Origin: Tsukamurella sp. 1534
GTDB lineage: Bacteria > Actinomycetota > Actinomycetes > Mycobacteriales > Mycobacteriaceae
Assembly: GCF_000312385.1 (NCBI RefSeq)
Contig: NZ_HE997628.1
Coordinates: forward strand, 357,744 to 421,743
DNA: 64,000 bases
Direction of reading: 5' to 3'
The notes under the pieces: model-generated
The model's input: the letters and a program-made list of their open reading frames with translations, nothing else
What the model was told of the DNA's origin: nothing
The model's database searches: none
Made by a program: the position numbers and the translations under genes
Shown here: in pieces, positions 1 through 9,810 of the stretch
Position numbering within the stretch: position 1 is the first letter of the stretch
Layout: every line of letters starts with the position of its first letter

Positions 1-617
1 GCCGGAGCCGACGATCGCGAGCACTCCGCCGACGGCGATCACGTCGTCCTCGTTGGCCTTGATCTCCAGCAGCGTGCCGGCGACGGGGGACGGGATCTCG
101 GTGTCCACCTTGTCCGTCGAGACCTCGAGCAGCGGCTCGTCGACCGCGATCTCGTCGCCGATCTCCTTGAGCCAGCGGGTCACGGTGCCCTCGGTGACGG
201 ACTCGCCCAGCTCGGGCATCTTCACCTCGGTGCCCGACGCGGGAGCCGACGGGGCGGCGGGTGCGGCGGGAGCGGCCGGGCGGCGGCTTCGGCGGGCGCG
301 GGCTCCGCGGCCGGTGCGGGCTCCGCGGGAGCCTCTGCGGCGGGGGCGGGATCCGCGGCCGGCGCCGAGGACTGCTCGCCGGCTTCGCCGATCTCCGCGA
401 GGTCGCCGCCGACCTCGACCACGTCGTCCTCCTGGGCGACGATCTTCAGCAGCACACCGGATGCCGGGGCGGGAATCTCGGTGTCGACCTTGTCGGTCGA
501 GACCTCGAGCAAGGGCTCGTCGACGGTGACGGTGTCGCCCTCCTGCTTGAGCCACCGTGTGACGGTTCCCTCGGTGACGCTCTCGCCGAGTGCCGGCATC
601 TTGACGGAGAAGGCCAT
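1..617 (-). CDS. sucB: Dihydrolipoamide acyltransferase (E2), N-terminal part, apparently frameshifted
   Basis: This is the start of the E2 component of a 2-oxoacid dehydrogenase complex; the gene runs off the left edge. Two lipoyl domains are visible. The first covers residues 1-80 (ATG at 617) with the lipoyl-lysine motif [10 protein letters not shown]. The second, read from 219 to 1, carries the same motif. An Ala/Pro-rich linker separates them. The domains lie in different frames: the first frame continues into Pro/Arg-rich nonsense and stops at 222, while the second domain is open leftward to the edge. The switch lies at about 277-285 in a GC-only stretch and needs one missing base or two extra. 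Catalytic and E1/E3-binding domains lie outside the window. The position matches Mycobacterium dlaT (Rv2215), which serves pyruvate dehydrogenase and peroxynitrite reductase, so the exact substrate is open. A sequencing error is as likely as a real lesion. Confidence 0.85.
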
Positions 618-775
618 GTCCTCGTCACTCCTCGTGTGTTTTGTCTGCTGTGATCTGCACTGCTGAACGTGGGCTTCGGCTGGTGGCCTCCACCGGTCAC
701 AAACCCTACCCTCACGCCCGCGATCCGCGCGGGGGTTGGGGGCTTACTGGTCGGTAACCCCGGGCCGCGGTCCGG

Positions 776-2293
776 TCAGCCGCGCTGCGCGACGTCGCGG
801 AGCACCGCGAGCATCGTGCGAACCGGTACGCCCGTACCACCCTTGCCGGTGTATCCCCACGGCCCCGAGGTGTTGAAAGCCGGTCCGGCGACGTCGATGT
901 GGGCCCACTGCACGCCCTCGGCGACGAACTCCTTGAGGTACACGCCGGCCACGAGCATCCCGCCCCACCGGTGCGGGCTCACGTTCGCGAGATCGGCGAC
1001 CCGGGAGTTGAGGTCCGCGCGCAGCTCCTCCGGGAAGGGCATCGCCCAGCCGTTCTCGCCGGTCCCGCGCGAGAGCTCGGCCACGCGGTCGCGGAACTCC
1101 TCGGTCCCCATCACACCGGGGGTGCGGTTGCCGAGCGCCACCATCTGCGCGCCGGTCAGCGTCGCCGTGTCGATCAGGTAGTCCGGGTCGTCCTCGCACG
1201 CGCGCACGATCGCGTCGGCCAGGATCAGTCGCCCCTCCGCGTCGGTGTTGATCACCTCGACGGTGGTCCCGCCGTACTGGGTGAGAACGTCGCCGGGGCG
1301 CTGCGCGGTGTCCGACGGCATGTTCTCGGCCATCGGCACGGTCGCGGTGACGTCCACGCCGAGCCCCAGCTGCGCCGCGAGGATCACCGTGGCGATCACG
1401 GCCGCCGCGCCGCCCATGTCCGAGGTCATGTTCTCCATCCCGGCGGCGGGCTTGATCGAGATGCCGCCGGTGTCGAAGGTGATGCCCTTGCCCACGAGGG
1501 CGACGTGCTTCGCGCCCTCGACGCCCGCGACGTGCTTGAGCCGCACCAGGCGCGGCGGGCGCGAGCTGCCCTGGCCGACGCCCACGACGCCGCCGTAGCC
1601 GTTGGCCGCGAGGTACTCCTCGTCGAAGACCTCGACCTGCAGGCCGGCGTCGGTGCCGAGCCGCTGCGCGCGATCGGCGAACTCGCCGGGGGACAGGACG
1701 TTCGGCGGGGTGTTGACGAAGTCCCGGGCCAGCGCCACCGCCGCGGCGGTGAGACGCGCCTGCTCGACGGTGCCTCGCGCCTCGGCGGCGAGGGCCTCGC
1801 CGCCCGGACGGGCGAGCAGCGCGAGCGTGCCCAGCGGCGCCTTCGTCGGCGCGGAGGTGTTGCGGAACTCGGCGAACCGGTAGGCGCCCAGGTACGCGCC
1901 CTCGACGGTGGCCGCCAGGTCCAGCCGCGACAGGGTCGTGGCCGCCGCGGCCACACCCTCCAGCGCGCGGCCCGCGACGCCCGCGGCCCGGCGGACGGTC
2001 TCGGCGGGGACGGGCGCACCGTCGGACGGGGCGGGGCCGAGCCCGACCCCGAGGACCGACGCCGCGCCGAGGCCGGAACCGGCCGGGGAGGGGACGCGTA
2101 CCGCGTCGCCGGCCTTGCCGGTCGCCCCCACGAGGACGAGCGCGTCCGCGACGGGCCCGCGCGCGGCCTCGGGGACCGCATCGTCGAGGGCGATGCCGTC
2201 CTCGCCCGAGAACACGCCCACCACGAGCACCTCGGTGGTCGCCGTGAGGTCGTCGGTCAGGGAGAACTCGGGTCCGGCGAACGGGGTGCTCAA
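776..2293 (-). CDS. pepA: Leucyl aminopeptidase (M17 family)
   Basis: This is a cytosolic two-metal aminopeptidase that removes N-terminal residues from peptides. The product is 505 residues, the normal M17 length. The C-terminal catalytic half holds the family signature NTDAEGRL, and upstream of it the metal and Lys region [10 protein letters not shown]. The N-terminal third is the less conserved macro-like domain. I chose TTG at 2293 because GAGAGGAA sits about six bases upstream and the encoded start ([10 protein letters not shown]) resembles actinobacterial homologues. The much longer open frame reaching 3772 overlaps a convincing opposite-strand gene and is not credible. The gene diverges from the AraC regulator and corresponds to Rv2213 (pepB) in position. 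Confidence 0.93.
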   Translation of the reverse strand: MSTPFAGPEFSLTDDLTATTEVLVVGVFSGEDGIALDDAVPEAARGPVADALVLVGATGKAGDAVRVPSPAGSGLGAASVLGVGLGPAPSDGAPVPAETVRRAAGVAGRALEGVAAAATTLSRLDLAATVEGAYLGAYRFAEFRNTSAPTKAPLGTLALLARPGGEALAAEARGTVEQARLTAAAVALARDFVNTPPNVLSPGEFADRAQRLGTDAGLQVEVFDEEYLAANGYGGVVGVGQGSSRPPRLVRLKHVAGVEGAKHVALVGKGITFDTGGISIKPAAGMENMTSDMGGAAAVIATVILAAQLGLGVDVTATVPMAENMPSDTAQRPGDVLTQYGGTTVEVINTDAEGRLILADAIVRACEDDPDYLIDTATLTGAQMVALGNRTPGVMGTEEFRDRVAELSRGTGENGWAMPFPEELRADLNSRVADLANVSPHRWGGMLVAGVYLKEFVAEGVQWAHIDVAGPAFNTSGPWGYTGKGGTGVPVRTMLAVLRDVAQRG

Positions 2294-2395
2294 GGGGGTT
2301 CCTCTCGTCTGGGGCGCGGCGGATGGTGCCGTGGTCGGATGGTACGCCGACCGGGATCGGATGCCGCGGCGCGCGGGGTGTCCTACTGTGATCGC

Positions 2396-3460
2396 GTGGC
2401 GCCGCTCCCGACCGAGTCCGTGTTCGACGGTCACGTGCTGCCGCCGCCCGGGGTGAAGGACCACGGCACCGCGTTCCCCGCACCGGTGATCGCCTACCTC
2501 GCCGAGAGTCTCGGGCGCGAGGGCTTTCCGGTGGGCGAGTGGGCGGACAGGGCCGGGATGCCGTCCGCGAACCTCACGCCGGACCTGGTGGCCACCTTCC
2601 CGCAGGCCGTCGAGTTCATCGCGCAGGTGGTCCGGGCGATGCCCGAGCGGCCGATCGGGCTGCAGGTGGGCGCGCGGCCCCTGCTGCAGTCGTTCGGGAT
2701 GCTGGGCGTCGCGGTGCAGACCGCGGAGGACGTGGGCACGGCCATCGGCGTGGGGCTGCAGTACCACCAGGCCGCGGGCAGCCTCGTGGACTTCGATCTC
2801 GAGATCGCCGGCGACGCGGCGTCGATGAAGGTGGTGCCGCGCACCGCCGACGGCACCGTTCTCCCCTTCGTGTGCGAGGAGACCCTGCTGAGCTCGCTGA
2901 CCCTGCTGCGGTCCGCGCTCGCCGACGAGCACCTCGTGCCCCGCGAACTGCGGCTCGCGTATCCGGCGCCGCCCTACGCGGCGGCCTATGCGGAACACTT
3001 CGGCTGTCCCGTGCGCTTCGGCGCGCAGGACTGCCGGATGACGATGCCCCGGGACCTGCTGGGCCGCCGGCTCCCGCGGAGCGAGCCCCATGTGCACGCG
3101 GCCGCCCTGACCGTGTGCCGCACCGTCGTCGACACCCGGGCCGCGGCCCCGGAGGTCGATTTCGCCTGGGCCGTGGAGCAACTGCTCCGGTCGGACGTCA
3201 AGCGCGCGGTGACGATGGCGGCGGTGGCCCGGCAGCTCCGCACCACCGAGCGCACCCTGCGCCGCCACCTCGCCGAATCGGGTGAGACCTTCCGGTCCAT
3301 CCACACCCGGGTCCGCCTCGAACGGGCCGAGCGGCTCCTGCTCACCACCGACCTGCCGATCCGGGTGATCGCCGACGAGGTGGGCTTCGGGGACGCCCGG
3401 GACTTCCGCAGGGCGTACATCGCGTGGACCGGGCGCACCCCGGCGGAGGCCCGGGCGTGA
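2396..3460 (+). CDS. AraC-family transcriptional regulator with arabinose-binding-like N-terminal domain
   Basis: This is a 354-residue regulator. Residues about 25-210 fit the Arabinose_bd-type sensor domain of the OruR/ArgR-like AraC subfamily. Residues about 265-350 form the double helix-turn-helix, with the first helix pair around [20 protein letters not shown] and the typical second-HTH segment [18 protein letters not shown] chose GTG at 2396 because it is the first start after the divergent pepA region that leaves an intact N-terminus. It lies 102 bases from the pepA start and is transcribed away from it. Regulators of this subfamily often control fatty-acid, sterol or amino-acid catabolism; no target is evident here. 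The downstream deaminase/oxidase pair is a possible one by proximity only. The equivalent M. tuberculosis position carries an adenylate cyclase gene instead, so this is a local replacement. Confidence 0.88.
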   Translation: MAPLPTESVFDGHVLPPPGVKDHGTAFPAPVIAYLAESLGREGFPVGEWADRAGMPSANLTPDLVATFPQAVEFIAQVVRAMPERPIGLQVGARPLLQSFGMLGVAVQTAEDVGTAIGVGLQYHQAAGSLVDFDLEIAGDAASMKVVPRTADGTVLPFVCEETLLSSLTLLRSALADEHLVPRELRLAYPAPPYAAAYAEHFGCPVRFGAQDCRMTMPRDLLGRRLPRSEPHVHAAALTVCRTVVDTRAAAPEVDFAWAVEQLLRSDVKRAVTMAAVARQLRTTERTLRRHLAESGETFRSIHTRVRLERAERLLLTTDLPIRVIADEVGFGDARDFRRAYIAWTGRTPAEARA

Positions 3461-3519
3461 TGCGGGACACCGAGGGGGGATGTTCGGCCAGCGGTCCCCG
3501 CCCGTCGGCGCAGCGCACG

Positions 3520-3525
3520 TACGAT
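3520..3525 (+). promoter_or_regulatory. -10 hexamer TACGAT, probable leaderless promoter
   Basis: TACGAT ends eight bases before the ATG at 3534. With the usual 6-7 base gap to the transcription start, the deaminase/aldolase mRNA would begin at or next to its start codon. No clear -35 element is visible. The hexamer supports choosing ATG 3534 over upstream in-frame starts. Confidence 0.4.
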
Positions 3526-3533
3526 CGGTGCCC

Positions 3534-4850
3534 ATGACAGCGAACGGCACTTCGGGCCCCGAGGCGGGGGTGGACGGACTCGACCTGGGTGCGCCACCGT
3601 CGACCATCGACCGGCCGTGGGAGACCGACCCGCAGGGGTACTGGGCCACGATCGACGCCGCCACGCACGCGCTGGACGCGCCGATCTTCGCGGCCGACCT
3701 GGACGCGTTGCGGTACAACGTCGCCGACATGCGTCGCCGTGCGGCGGGCACGCCGATCCGGGTGGCGTCCAAATCGATCCGCTCGCGGCCCGTGCTCGAC
3801 GCACTGCTGCGGGTTCCCGGCTACGCCGGGGTGCTCGCCTACGACGTGGCCGAGGCGCACTGGCTCGCGGCCGACGGGCCGTCGTTCGACGGTGCCGACC
3901 GCCCCGGGTGCCCCGACGTCCTGGTGGCCTATCCGAGCGCCGACCTCGGCGCCATCGCCGCCCTCGGTGCCGACGAGGCGGCCGCCTCCCGGGTCACGCT
4001 GATGATCGACGACGCCGCGCAACTGGACCTCATCGACGCGGCCGTACCGCCGAGCCGCCGGCCCGATCTGCGGGTGTGCATCGACATCGACGCCTCGTTC
4101 CGCGCGCCCGGCATCGGCGTGATCGGCGCGCGGCGCTCGCCCGTGCGCAGCCGCGAGGAGGCATCCGTGCTGGCGGCGACCGTCGTGGGGCGCAAGGGAT
4201 TCCGTCTGGTGGGCGTGATGACGTACGACGCGCAGATCGCGGGCGTCGGCGACCTCAGCATCCGTCGCCCCGGTGCGGGCGCCCTGCTGCGCACGATGCA
4301 GCGCGCGTCCTGGGACGAGCTGGTGGCCCGCCGCCTGGAGATCCTCACCGACCTGCGGCGGATCGCGGACCTCGAGTTCGTCAACGGCGGCGGCACAGGG
4401 TCTTTGGAGCGCAATGCCGAGGACCCGAACATCACCGACATCGCGGCCGGCAGCGGCCTGTACGGCCCGCACCTGTTCGACGGCTACTCGCATTTCCAGC
4501 CCGCGCCGGCCGCCGGGTTCGGCCTCGCGGTGGTACGCAGGCCCGCGGAGGACATCGTCACCTGCCACGGCGGCGGCTGGATCGCCTCCGGCGCGATGGG
4601 CGACGACAGGCTGCCCGAACCCGTGTGGCCGGCCGGGCTCGCACTGACAGGGCGCGAGGGCGCCGGCGAGGTGCAGACGCCGCTGCGGGGCGACAGGGCC
4701 GGGCGGATCTCCCTCGGCGACCGGGTGTGGTTCCGGCACACCAAGGCCGGGGAACCCGCCGAGCACGTCACGCACCTGACGATCGTCTCCGACGGGTCCG
4801 TGCTCGACCGGCTTCCGACCTACCGCGGCGAGGGAAGGTGCTTCCTGTGA
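3534..4850 (+). CDS. PLP-dependent amino acid deaminase/aldolase (alanine racemase-like fold III)
   Basis: This is a 438-residue fold-type III PLP enzyme of the family annotated as amino acid deaminase/aldolase, related to D-threonine aldolase and D-serine dehydratase. The Schiff-base lysine is probably K80 in [12 protein letters not shown] barrel segment VNGGGTGSL, typical of phosphate-binding loops, follows near residue 290. The C-terminal beta domain contains [13 protein letters not shown] 3534 is preceded by a -10 hexamer. The stop overlaps the GTG of the next gene (GTGA), so translation is coupled to the lactone oxidase. The same pairing recurs in other Actinobacteria in my recollection (compare Rv1770-Rv1771). 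The physiological substrate is unknown, and neither gene's neighbours reveal it. Confidence 0.8.
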   Translation: MTANGTSGPEAGVDGLDLGAPPSTIDRPWETDPQGYWATIDAATHALDAPIFAADLDALRYNVADMRRRAAGTPIRVASKSIRSRPVLDALLRVPGYAGVLAYDVAEAHWLAADGPSFDGADRPGCPDVLVAYPSADLGAIAALGADEAAASRVTLMIDDAAQLDLIDAAVPPSRRPDLRVCIDIDASFRAPGIGVIGARRSPVRSREEASVLAATVVGRKGFRLVGVMTYDAQIAGVGDLSIRRPGAGALLRTMQRASWDELVARRLEILTDLRRIADLEFVNGGGTGSLERNAEDPNITDIAAGSGLYGPHLFDGYSHFQPAPAAGFGLAVVRRPAEDIVTCHGGGWIASGAMGDDRLPEPVWPAGLALTGREGAGEVQTPLRGDRAGRISLGDRVWFRHTKAGEPAEHVTHLTIVSDGSVLDRLPTYRGEGRCFL

Positions 4851-6187
4851 CCAACAAGTGGATGCCCGGGCTCGACGAGCTCACGGGCCGGGTCGGCGAG
4901 TGGCGCAACTGGGGCCGGACGGCGGTGGCCACCCCGTCGTACGTGTCCCGCCCCGGCAGCATCGAGAACGTCGTGCGGACCGTCGAGCGGGCGCGCGAGC
5001 GCGGGGGCACCGTCAAGGCGCTCGGAGCCGGCCACTCGTTCACCGCGATCTCGGCGCCGCGCGACGTGGCGATCTCGCCGCAGCACCTCGGCGGCCTGGT
5101 GACCGTGGACGTGGACCGCAAGCGGGTCACGTTGCGCGCGGGGACCCGCCTCTACGAGGTGCCCGCACTGCTGGAGCCGTACGGCCTGGCGATGGAGAAC
5201 CTCGGCGACATCGACAAGCAGACGATCGCCGGCGCGATCTCCACCGGCACCCACGGCACCGGGCTGGGGTTCGGCGGCATCGCCACACAGGTGGTGGGCG
5301 CGACGCTGGTGAGCGGCACCGGCGACGTGGTCACGATCGGCGAGGACGATCCGCGGCTCGCGGCCGTGGCGCTGGGGCTCGGCGCGCTCGGCGTGCTGGT
5401 CGAGGTCACCGTGCAGTGCGTGGACCGGTTCGTGCTCGAGAACACCGAACACCGTGTGCCCCTGGCGGAGACCGTCGAGGGCTTCATCTCCACCGTGCGC
5501 GAGCGGGACCACTTCGAGTTCTTCTGGTTCCCGGGCACCGACGTGGCGCTGACCAAGACCCTGACGCGGCACCCGGGCGATCACAAGCGCGCGCCGGTGG
5601 GAGCGGTGCGGCGGTTCGTCGACGACGGGCTGATCGGCAACGGGGCCCTGCTCGCGGTGTGCGAACTGGGCCGCGCCGTACCGTCGCTGACCCCGCGCCT
5701 GCTCTCGCTCGCCACGTCGGTCGCGGGGGAACGGAAGGCGACCGACTACTCCGCCGACGTGTTCGCCACCGACCGCGGCGTGCGCTTCCGGGAGACGGAA
5801 TGGGCCGTGCCGCTGGAGAACACGATGTCGGCGTTCGCGGCGGTACGGGAGCTGACCGAGTCCCGCGACTGGAACCTCACCTTCCCGATCGAGGTGCGCA
5901 CCGCGGCGGCGGACGACCTCATGCTGTCCACCGCGAGCGGCCGCGACGTGGGGTACATCGCCGCGCACCGCTACTACCGCGACAAGGACCGCGAGTTCTT
6001 CGGCGAGGTGGAGCGGATCATGATCGATCACGACGGCCGCCCGCACTGGGGCAAGATGCACACCCGCACCGCCGACTACTTCCGCGCCGCGTACCCGCGG
6101 TTCGGCGAGTTCCTCGCCGTGCGGGACGAGCTCGACCCGGACCGCGTGTTCGCCAACGACTACCTGGACGCGGTGCTCGGACGCTGA
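4847..6187 (+). CDS. D-arabinono-1,4-lactone oxidase / L-gulonolactone dehydrogenase-like flavoprotein
   Basis: This is a 446-residue FAD enzyme of the VAO/aldonolactone oxidase family, which oxidises aldono-1,4-lactones to ascorbate-type products. The N-terminal FAD-binding segment contains KALGAGHSFT with H63, the residue that is flavinylated in many members. The C-terminal ALO domain ends with the conserved HWGKMHT and an FANDYL tail. GTG 4847 overlaps the previous stop, with GGGAAGG just upstream as ribosome binding site. It probably forms an operon with the deaminase/aldolase. The closest positional analogue I recall is the Mycobacterium L-gulono-1,4-lactone dehydrogenase (Rv1771). Whether oxygen or cytochrome is the electron acceptor cannot be decided by reading the sequence. 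Confidence 0.88.
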   Translation: MTNKWMPGLDELTGRVGEWRNWGRTAVATPSYVSRPGSIENVVRTVERARERGGTVKALGAGHSFTAISAPRDVAISPQHLGGLVTVDVDRKRVTLRAGTRLYEVPALLEPYGLAMENLGDIDKQTIAGAISTGTHGTGLGFGGIATQVVGATLVSGTGDVVTIGEDDPRLAAVALGLGALGVLVEVTVQCVDRFVLENTEHRVPLAETVEGFISTVRERDHFEFFWFPGTDVALTKTLTRHPGDHKRAPVGAVRRFVDDGLIGNGALLAVCELGRAVPSLTPRLLSLATSVAGERKATDYSADVFATDRGVRFRETEWAVPLENTMSAFAAVRELTESRDWNLTFPIEVRTAAADDLMLSTASGRDVGYIAAHRYYRDKDREFFGEVERIMIDHDGRPHWGKMHTRTADYFRAAYPRFGEFLAVRDELDPDRVFANDYLDAVLGR

Positions 6188-6193
6188 CCCGGC

Positions 6194-7468
6194 ATGATCG
6201 CCGCCATGAAGACATTCGGCTGGACGCCGATCTCCGACGGCGGCACCGGCGGCCGGGACGTGGTGGCCCCCGATGAGCGGCTGAGTTGGCCCAAGACCTT
6301 CGGCATCGGCGTGCAGCACGTGGTGGCGATGTTCGGCTCCACCTTCCTGGTGCCGGTGCTCACCGGTTTCCCACCGGCCACCACGCTGCTGTTCTCGGGT
6401 GTCGGCACCCTGCTGTTCCTGGTGATCACCGGGAACCGGCTGCCCAGCTATCTGGGATCGAGCTTCGCCGTGATCTCGCCGATCACGGCGGCCACCGCCG
6501 CCCACGGGACCGGGAGCGCGCTCGGCGGCATCGTGGCGGTGGGCCTGCTGCTCATCGTGGTGGGGGCGGTGGTGCACTTCGTGGGCACCGCCTGGATCGA
6601 GAAGCTCATGCCGCCGGTGGTGACGGGCGCGATCGTGGCGCTCATCGGCCTGAACCTGGCTCCCGCGGCGAAGGCGAACTACGAGAAGGCGGCGGTCACC
6701 GCGACCATCACGCTGATCTGCCTGATCGCCTCGCTGGCCCTGTTCAAGGGGATGCTCGGCCGGCTCGCGATCTTCACGTCGGTGCTGATCGGCTACGCGG
6801 CGGCGTCGTTCCGGGGCGAGGTGGACACGTCGCAGATCGCGGCCGCGTCCTGGGTGGGCTTCCCGGAGTTCTCGGCACCGTCGTTGAACTGGTCCGTGCT
6901 GCCGATGTTCCTGCCCGTGGTGCTCGTGCTCGTGGCCGAGAACGTGGGGCACGTGCGGTCCGTCGCCCAGATGACCGGGCGCGACTACGACCCGGTGATG
7001 GGGCGGGCCATCGCCTCCGACGGCCTCGCGACGGTCCTCGCGGGCGCGGGCGGCGGCTCGGCCACCACGACGTACGCGGAGAACATCGGTGTCATGGCCG
7101 CGACCCGCGTCTACTCCACGGCCGCCTACTGGATCGCCGGCGTGTCCGCGATCCTGCTGGGGCTGTCGCCCAAGGTCGGAGCCGTGATCGCGTTGATCCC
7201 GCCCGGGGTGCTCGGTGGCGTGACCACCGCGCTGTACGGCCTCGTCGGGATCCTGGGCGTGCGGATCTGGGTGGACGCGCGCGTCGACTTCTCCCGGCCG
7301 ATCAACCAGCTGACCGCCGCCGTCCCGCTCATCATCGGCATCGCCGACTTCACCTGGTCCCTGGGGCAGGTCACGTTCACCGGCATCGCGCTCGGGTCCG
7401 TCGCGGCGATCGTGATCTACCAGGGGATGCGCCTGCTGGGACGCACCGGGAGCGCGGCGCTGGACTAG
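6194..7468 (+). CDS. Uracil-xanthine permease (NCS2 family)
   Basis: This is an integral membrane nucleobase transporter of 424 residues, the usual NCS2 size, with about 14 hydrophobic segments. Diagnostic stretches are the N-terminal [19 protein letters not shown] (membrane segment 1), the substrate-site region [20 protein letters not shown], and [20 protein letters not shown] in the second repeat, where NCS2 proteins carry their family signature. The substrate could be uracil or a purine; the signature reading favours uracil-type but not decisively. Start choice is uncertain: ATG 6194 or ATG 6206, which would give [10 protein letters not shown]. The gene begins six bases after the lactone oxidase stop, so cotranscription is likely. 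Confidence 0.9.
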   Translation: MIAAMKTFGWTPISDGGTGGRDVVAPDERLSWPKTFGIGVQHVVAMFGSTFLVPVLTGFPPATTLLFSGVGTLLFLVITGNRLPSYLGSSFAVISPITAATAAHGTGSALGGIVAVGLLLIVVGAVVHFVGTAWIEKLMPPVVTGAIVALIGLNLAPAAKANYEKAAVTATITLICLIASLALFKGMLGRLAIFTSVLIGYAAASFRGEVDTSQIAAASWVGFPEFSAPSLNWSVLPMFLPVVLVLVAENVGHVRSVAQMTGRDYDPVMGRAIASDGLATVLAGAGGGSATTTYAENIGVMAATRVYSTAAYWIAGVSAILLGLSPKVGAVIALIPPGVLGGVTTALYGLVGILGVRIWVDARVDFSRPINQLTAAVPLIIGIADFTWSLGQVTFTGIALGSVAAIVIYQGMRLLGRTGSAALD

Positions 7469-7478
7469 CGCTCTGGAC

Positions 7479-7484
7479 TAGAGT
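7479..7484 (+). promoter_or_regulatory. -10 hexamer TAGAGT upstream of gcvT
   Basis: TAGAGT lies seven bases before the gcvT ATG at 7492, spacing expected for a leaderless transcript. It sits directly after the permease stop codon, so gcvT probably has its own promoter. Confidence 0.5.
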
Positions 7485-7491
7485 GCCCGGC

Positions 7492-8592
7492 ATGACTGAG
7501 TCGCTGATCGAGGGCCCCCTGAACGCAGTCCACACCGAGCTCGGCGCGTCGTTCGCGCCGTTCGGCGGCTGGTCGATGCCCGTCAAGTACGCGGGCACCG
7601 TCGGAGAGCACACCGCGGTCCGCGAGGCCGTGGGGATCTTCGACGTCAGCCACCTCGGCAAGGCCACCGTCGCGGGCCCCGGCGCCAAGGACTTCGTCAA
7701 CGGCGTGTTCACCGCCGACATGGGCAAGATCCGTCCCGGCAAGGCGCAGTACACGCTGTGCACCAACGAATCCGGCGGTGTGATCGACGACCTCATCGTG
7801 TACTACGTGTCCGACGAGGAGCTCTTCCTCGTACCGAACGCCGCGAACACCGCCGCCGTCGTGGCGCACCTGCGCGAGCGCGCGCCGGAGGGGGTCACCA
7901 TCACCGATCAGCACCGCGACTACGCCGTGCTCGCCGTGCAGGGGCCGAAGTCCGCCGAGGTGCTGCAGGCCGTCGGGCTGCCCACCGACATGGAGTACAT
8001 GGCCTACGAGGACGCCTCCCTCGGCGGCACCCCGGTACGCGTCTGCCGCACCGGCTACACCGGCGAGCACGGCTACGAGCTCGTCCCCGCCTGGGGCGAC
8101 GCCGAGACGGTGTTCCGCGCCCTGCTGCCCGAGATCACCTCCCGTGACGGCCAGCCCGCCGGCCTGGGCGCGCGCGACACCCTGCGCACCGAGATGGGCT
8201 ACCCCCTGCACGGGCACGAGCTCACCGTGGACATCACGCCCGTCCAGGCCCGCGCGGGCTGGGCCGTGGGCTGGAAGAAGCCCGAGTTCGTGGGCCGCGA
8301 GGCCCTCCTGGCCGAGAAGGAGGCCGGTCCGGCCCGGCGGCTCTGGGGCCTGCGAGCCACCGGTAAGGGCGTCCTGCGCGCCGAGCTCACGGTGCTCGGG
8401 GCCGACGGTGCGCCGATCGGGACCACCACGTCGGGCACCTTCAGCCCCACCCTGAAGGCCGGGATCGCGCTGGCGCTCATCGATTCCGAGGCCGGCGTGC
8501 AGAAGGGCGACCAGGTGAGCGTCGACGTGCGCGGCCGCGCGATCGAGTGCGAGGTGACCCTGCCTCCGTTCGTCGAGGCGAACACGAAATAG
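7492..8592 (+). CDS. gcvT: Glycine cleavage system aminomethyltransferase (T protein)
   Basis: This protein transfers the methylene group from aminomethyl-lipoyl H protein to tetrahydrofolate, releasing ammonia. It has 366 residues, normal for GcvT. The N-terminal half shows the folate-binding barrel region ([11 protein letters not shown], then the segment around [20 protein letters not shown]). The middle carries [19 protein letters not shown], and the C-terminal beta-barrel ends with [12 protein letters not shown]. The other gcv genes are not nearby, as in mycobacteria where Rv2211c is also separate from them. It is followed by a 7-bp hairpin and then ilvE. The orientation relative to ilvE matches the Rv2211c-Rv2210c pair. 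Confidence 0.95.
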   Translation: MTESLIEGPLNAVHTELGASFAPFGGWSMPVKYAGTVGEHTAVREAVGIFDVSHLGKATVAGPGAKDFVNGVFTADMGKIRPGKAQYTLCTNESGGVIDDLIVYYVSDEELFLVPNAANTAAVVAHLRERAPEGVTITDQHRDYAVLAVQGPKSAEVLQAVGLPTDMEYMAYEDASLGGTPVRVCRTGYTGEHGYELVPAWGDAETVFRALLPEITSRDGQPAGLGARDTLRTEMGYPLHGHELTVDITPVQARAGWAVGWKKPEFVGREALLAEKEAGPARRLWGLRATGKGVLRAELTVLGADGAPIGTTTSGTFSPTLKAGIALALIDSEAGVQKGDQVSVDVRGRAIECEVTLPPFVEANTK

Positions 8593-8604
8593 GGCCGAGG
8601 ACCG

Positions 8605-8623
8605 CCCCGAGAAATACTCGGGG
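8605..8623 (+). terminator. Short hairpin after gcvT
   Basis: CCCCGAG and CTCGGGG pair perfectly around an AAATA loop, 12 bases after the gcvT stop. There is only a weak T run after it. It may terminate gcvT transcription or slow read-through into ilvE. Confidence 0.5.
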
Positions 8624-8665
8624 TTCCTACTGATTGGTACGGGCATCGCGCGCGGGCGCGGGTCG

Positions 8666-8671
8666 TAGAAT
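8666..8671 (+). promoter_or_regulatory. -10 hexamer TAGAAT upstream of ilvE
   Basis: TAGAAT ends eight bases before the ilvE ATG, consistent with a transcript starting at or one base before the start codon. No good -35 element stands at the expected distance. Confidence 0.5.
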
Positions 8672-8679
8672 CTTGTGCC

Positions 8680-9783
8680 ATGACAACTGGCACGGCCTTC
8701 GCCCTCACCCGCAACGACCACCCCCGCTCTGCGGCTGAGCGCTCCGAGATCCTGGCGAACCCGGGATTCGGCAAGTACTTCACCGACCACATGGTGTCGC
8801 TCCGCTGGAGCGAGGAGAAGGGCTGGCACGACGCCGAGGTGATCCCGTACGGGCCGATCCCGATGGAGCCCTCCGCCGCCGTGCTGCACTACGCGCAGGA
8901 GATCTTCGAGGGGCTCAAGGCGTACCGCCAGCCCGACGGTTCCATCGCCACCTTCCGTCCCGACGCCAACGCCGCGCGCTTCCAGCGCTCCGCCGAGCGC
9001 CTCGCGATCCCGCCGCTCCCGGAGGACGTGTTCGTCGAGGCCCTGCGGCAGCTCACCGCGGTCGACGGTGACTGGGTGCCCGCGTCCGGTGGCGAGGAGG
9101 CCCTCTACTTCCGGCCGTTCATCTTCGCCGACGAGGAGGCGCTCGGCGTGAAGCCGTCGAGCAGCTACCGCTTCCTGGTGATCGCCTCGCCCGCCGGCGC
9201 CTACTTCGCGGGCGGCGTGAAGCCCGTGTCCGTGTGGCTCTCGCGGGAGTTCGTGCGCGCCGCGCCCGGCGGCACCGGCTTCGCCAAGTGCGGCGGCAAC
9301 TACGCCGCGTCGCTGGTGGCGCAGGCCCAGGCCGCGCAGCAGGGCTGCGACCAGGTGGTGTGGCTCGACGCGATCGAGCACGAGGCGATCGAGGAGATGG
9401 GCGGGATGAACCTGTTCTTCGTCCTCGGCTCCGGGCCCGGCGCGAAGATCGTCACCCCCGAGCTGTCCGGCTCGCTGCTGCCCGGCGTCACCCGCAACTC
9501 GCTGCTCCAGCTGGCCCGCGACGCCGGGTTCGAGACCGAGGAGCGCCGGATCACCGTGGCCGAACTCAAGGAGGGGGCCGCCTCCGGCGCGATCACCGAG
9601 GTGTTCGCGTGCGGCACCGCGGCCGTGATCACCCCCGTCGGGCACGTGAAGGGCTCGGACGAGGACTTCCTCATCGCCGACGGTGAGCCCGGCGAGATCA
9701 CCATGGCCCTGCGCGAGACCCTCACCGGCATCCAGCGCGGCACCGTCGAGGACCAGCACGGGTGGATGACCACGCTGAGCTGA
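8680..9783 (+). CDS. ilvE: Branched-chain amino acid aminotransferase
   Basis: This fold-type IV PLP aminotransferase interconverts Leu, Ile and Val with their 2-oxo acids using glutamate. It has 367 residues, matching mycobacterial IlvE (Rv2210c). The PLP lysine is K203 in [14 protein letters not shown]. Substrate-side signatures include [14 protein letters not shown] near residue 70 and YFRPF near 145. The C-terminal half contains [10 protein letters not shown] and the phosphate-binding region [11 protein letters not shown]. The ATG at 8680 is set by the -10 hexamer just upstream. It is the last plus-strand gene before a tail-to-tail junction with the DUF2236 gene, with 27 bases between the ends. 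Confidence 0.96.
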   Translation: MTTGTAFALTRNDHPRSAAERSEILANPGFGKYFTDHMVSLRWSEEKGWHDAEVIPYGPIPMEPSAAVLHYAQEIFEGLKAYRQPDGSIATFRPDANAARFQRSAERLAIPPLPEDVFVEALRQLTAVDGDWVPASGGEEALYFRPFIFADEEALGVKPSSSYRFLVIASPAGAYFAGGVKPVSVWLSREFVRAAPGGTGFAKCGGNYAASLVAQAQAAQQGCDQVVWLDAIEHEAIEEMGGMNLFFVLGSGPGAKIVTPELSGSLLPGVTRNSLLQLARDAGFETEERRITVAELKEGAASGAITEVFACGTAAVITPVGHVKGSDEDFLIADGEPGEITMALRETLTGIQRGTVEDQHGWMTTLS

Positions 9784-9810
9784 CCCGCGGTCGACCGGAA
9801 GGTTGTCGGG

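Noticed and set aside
776-3772. A 998-codon open frame extending pepA far upstream on the minus strand
   Set aside because: Everything beyond 2293 lies opposite a well-supported AraC gene and has no family resemblance; the extension is a by-product of very high GC content.
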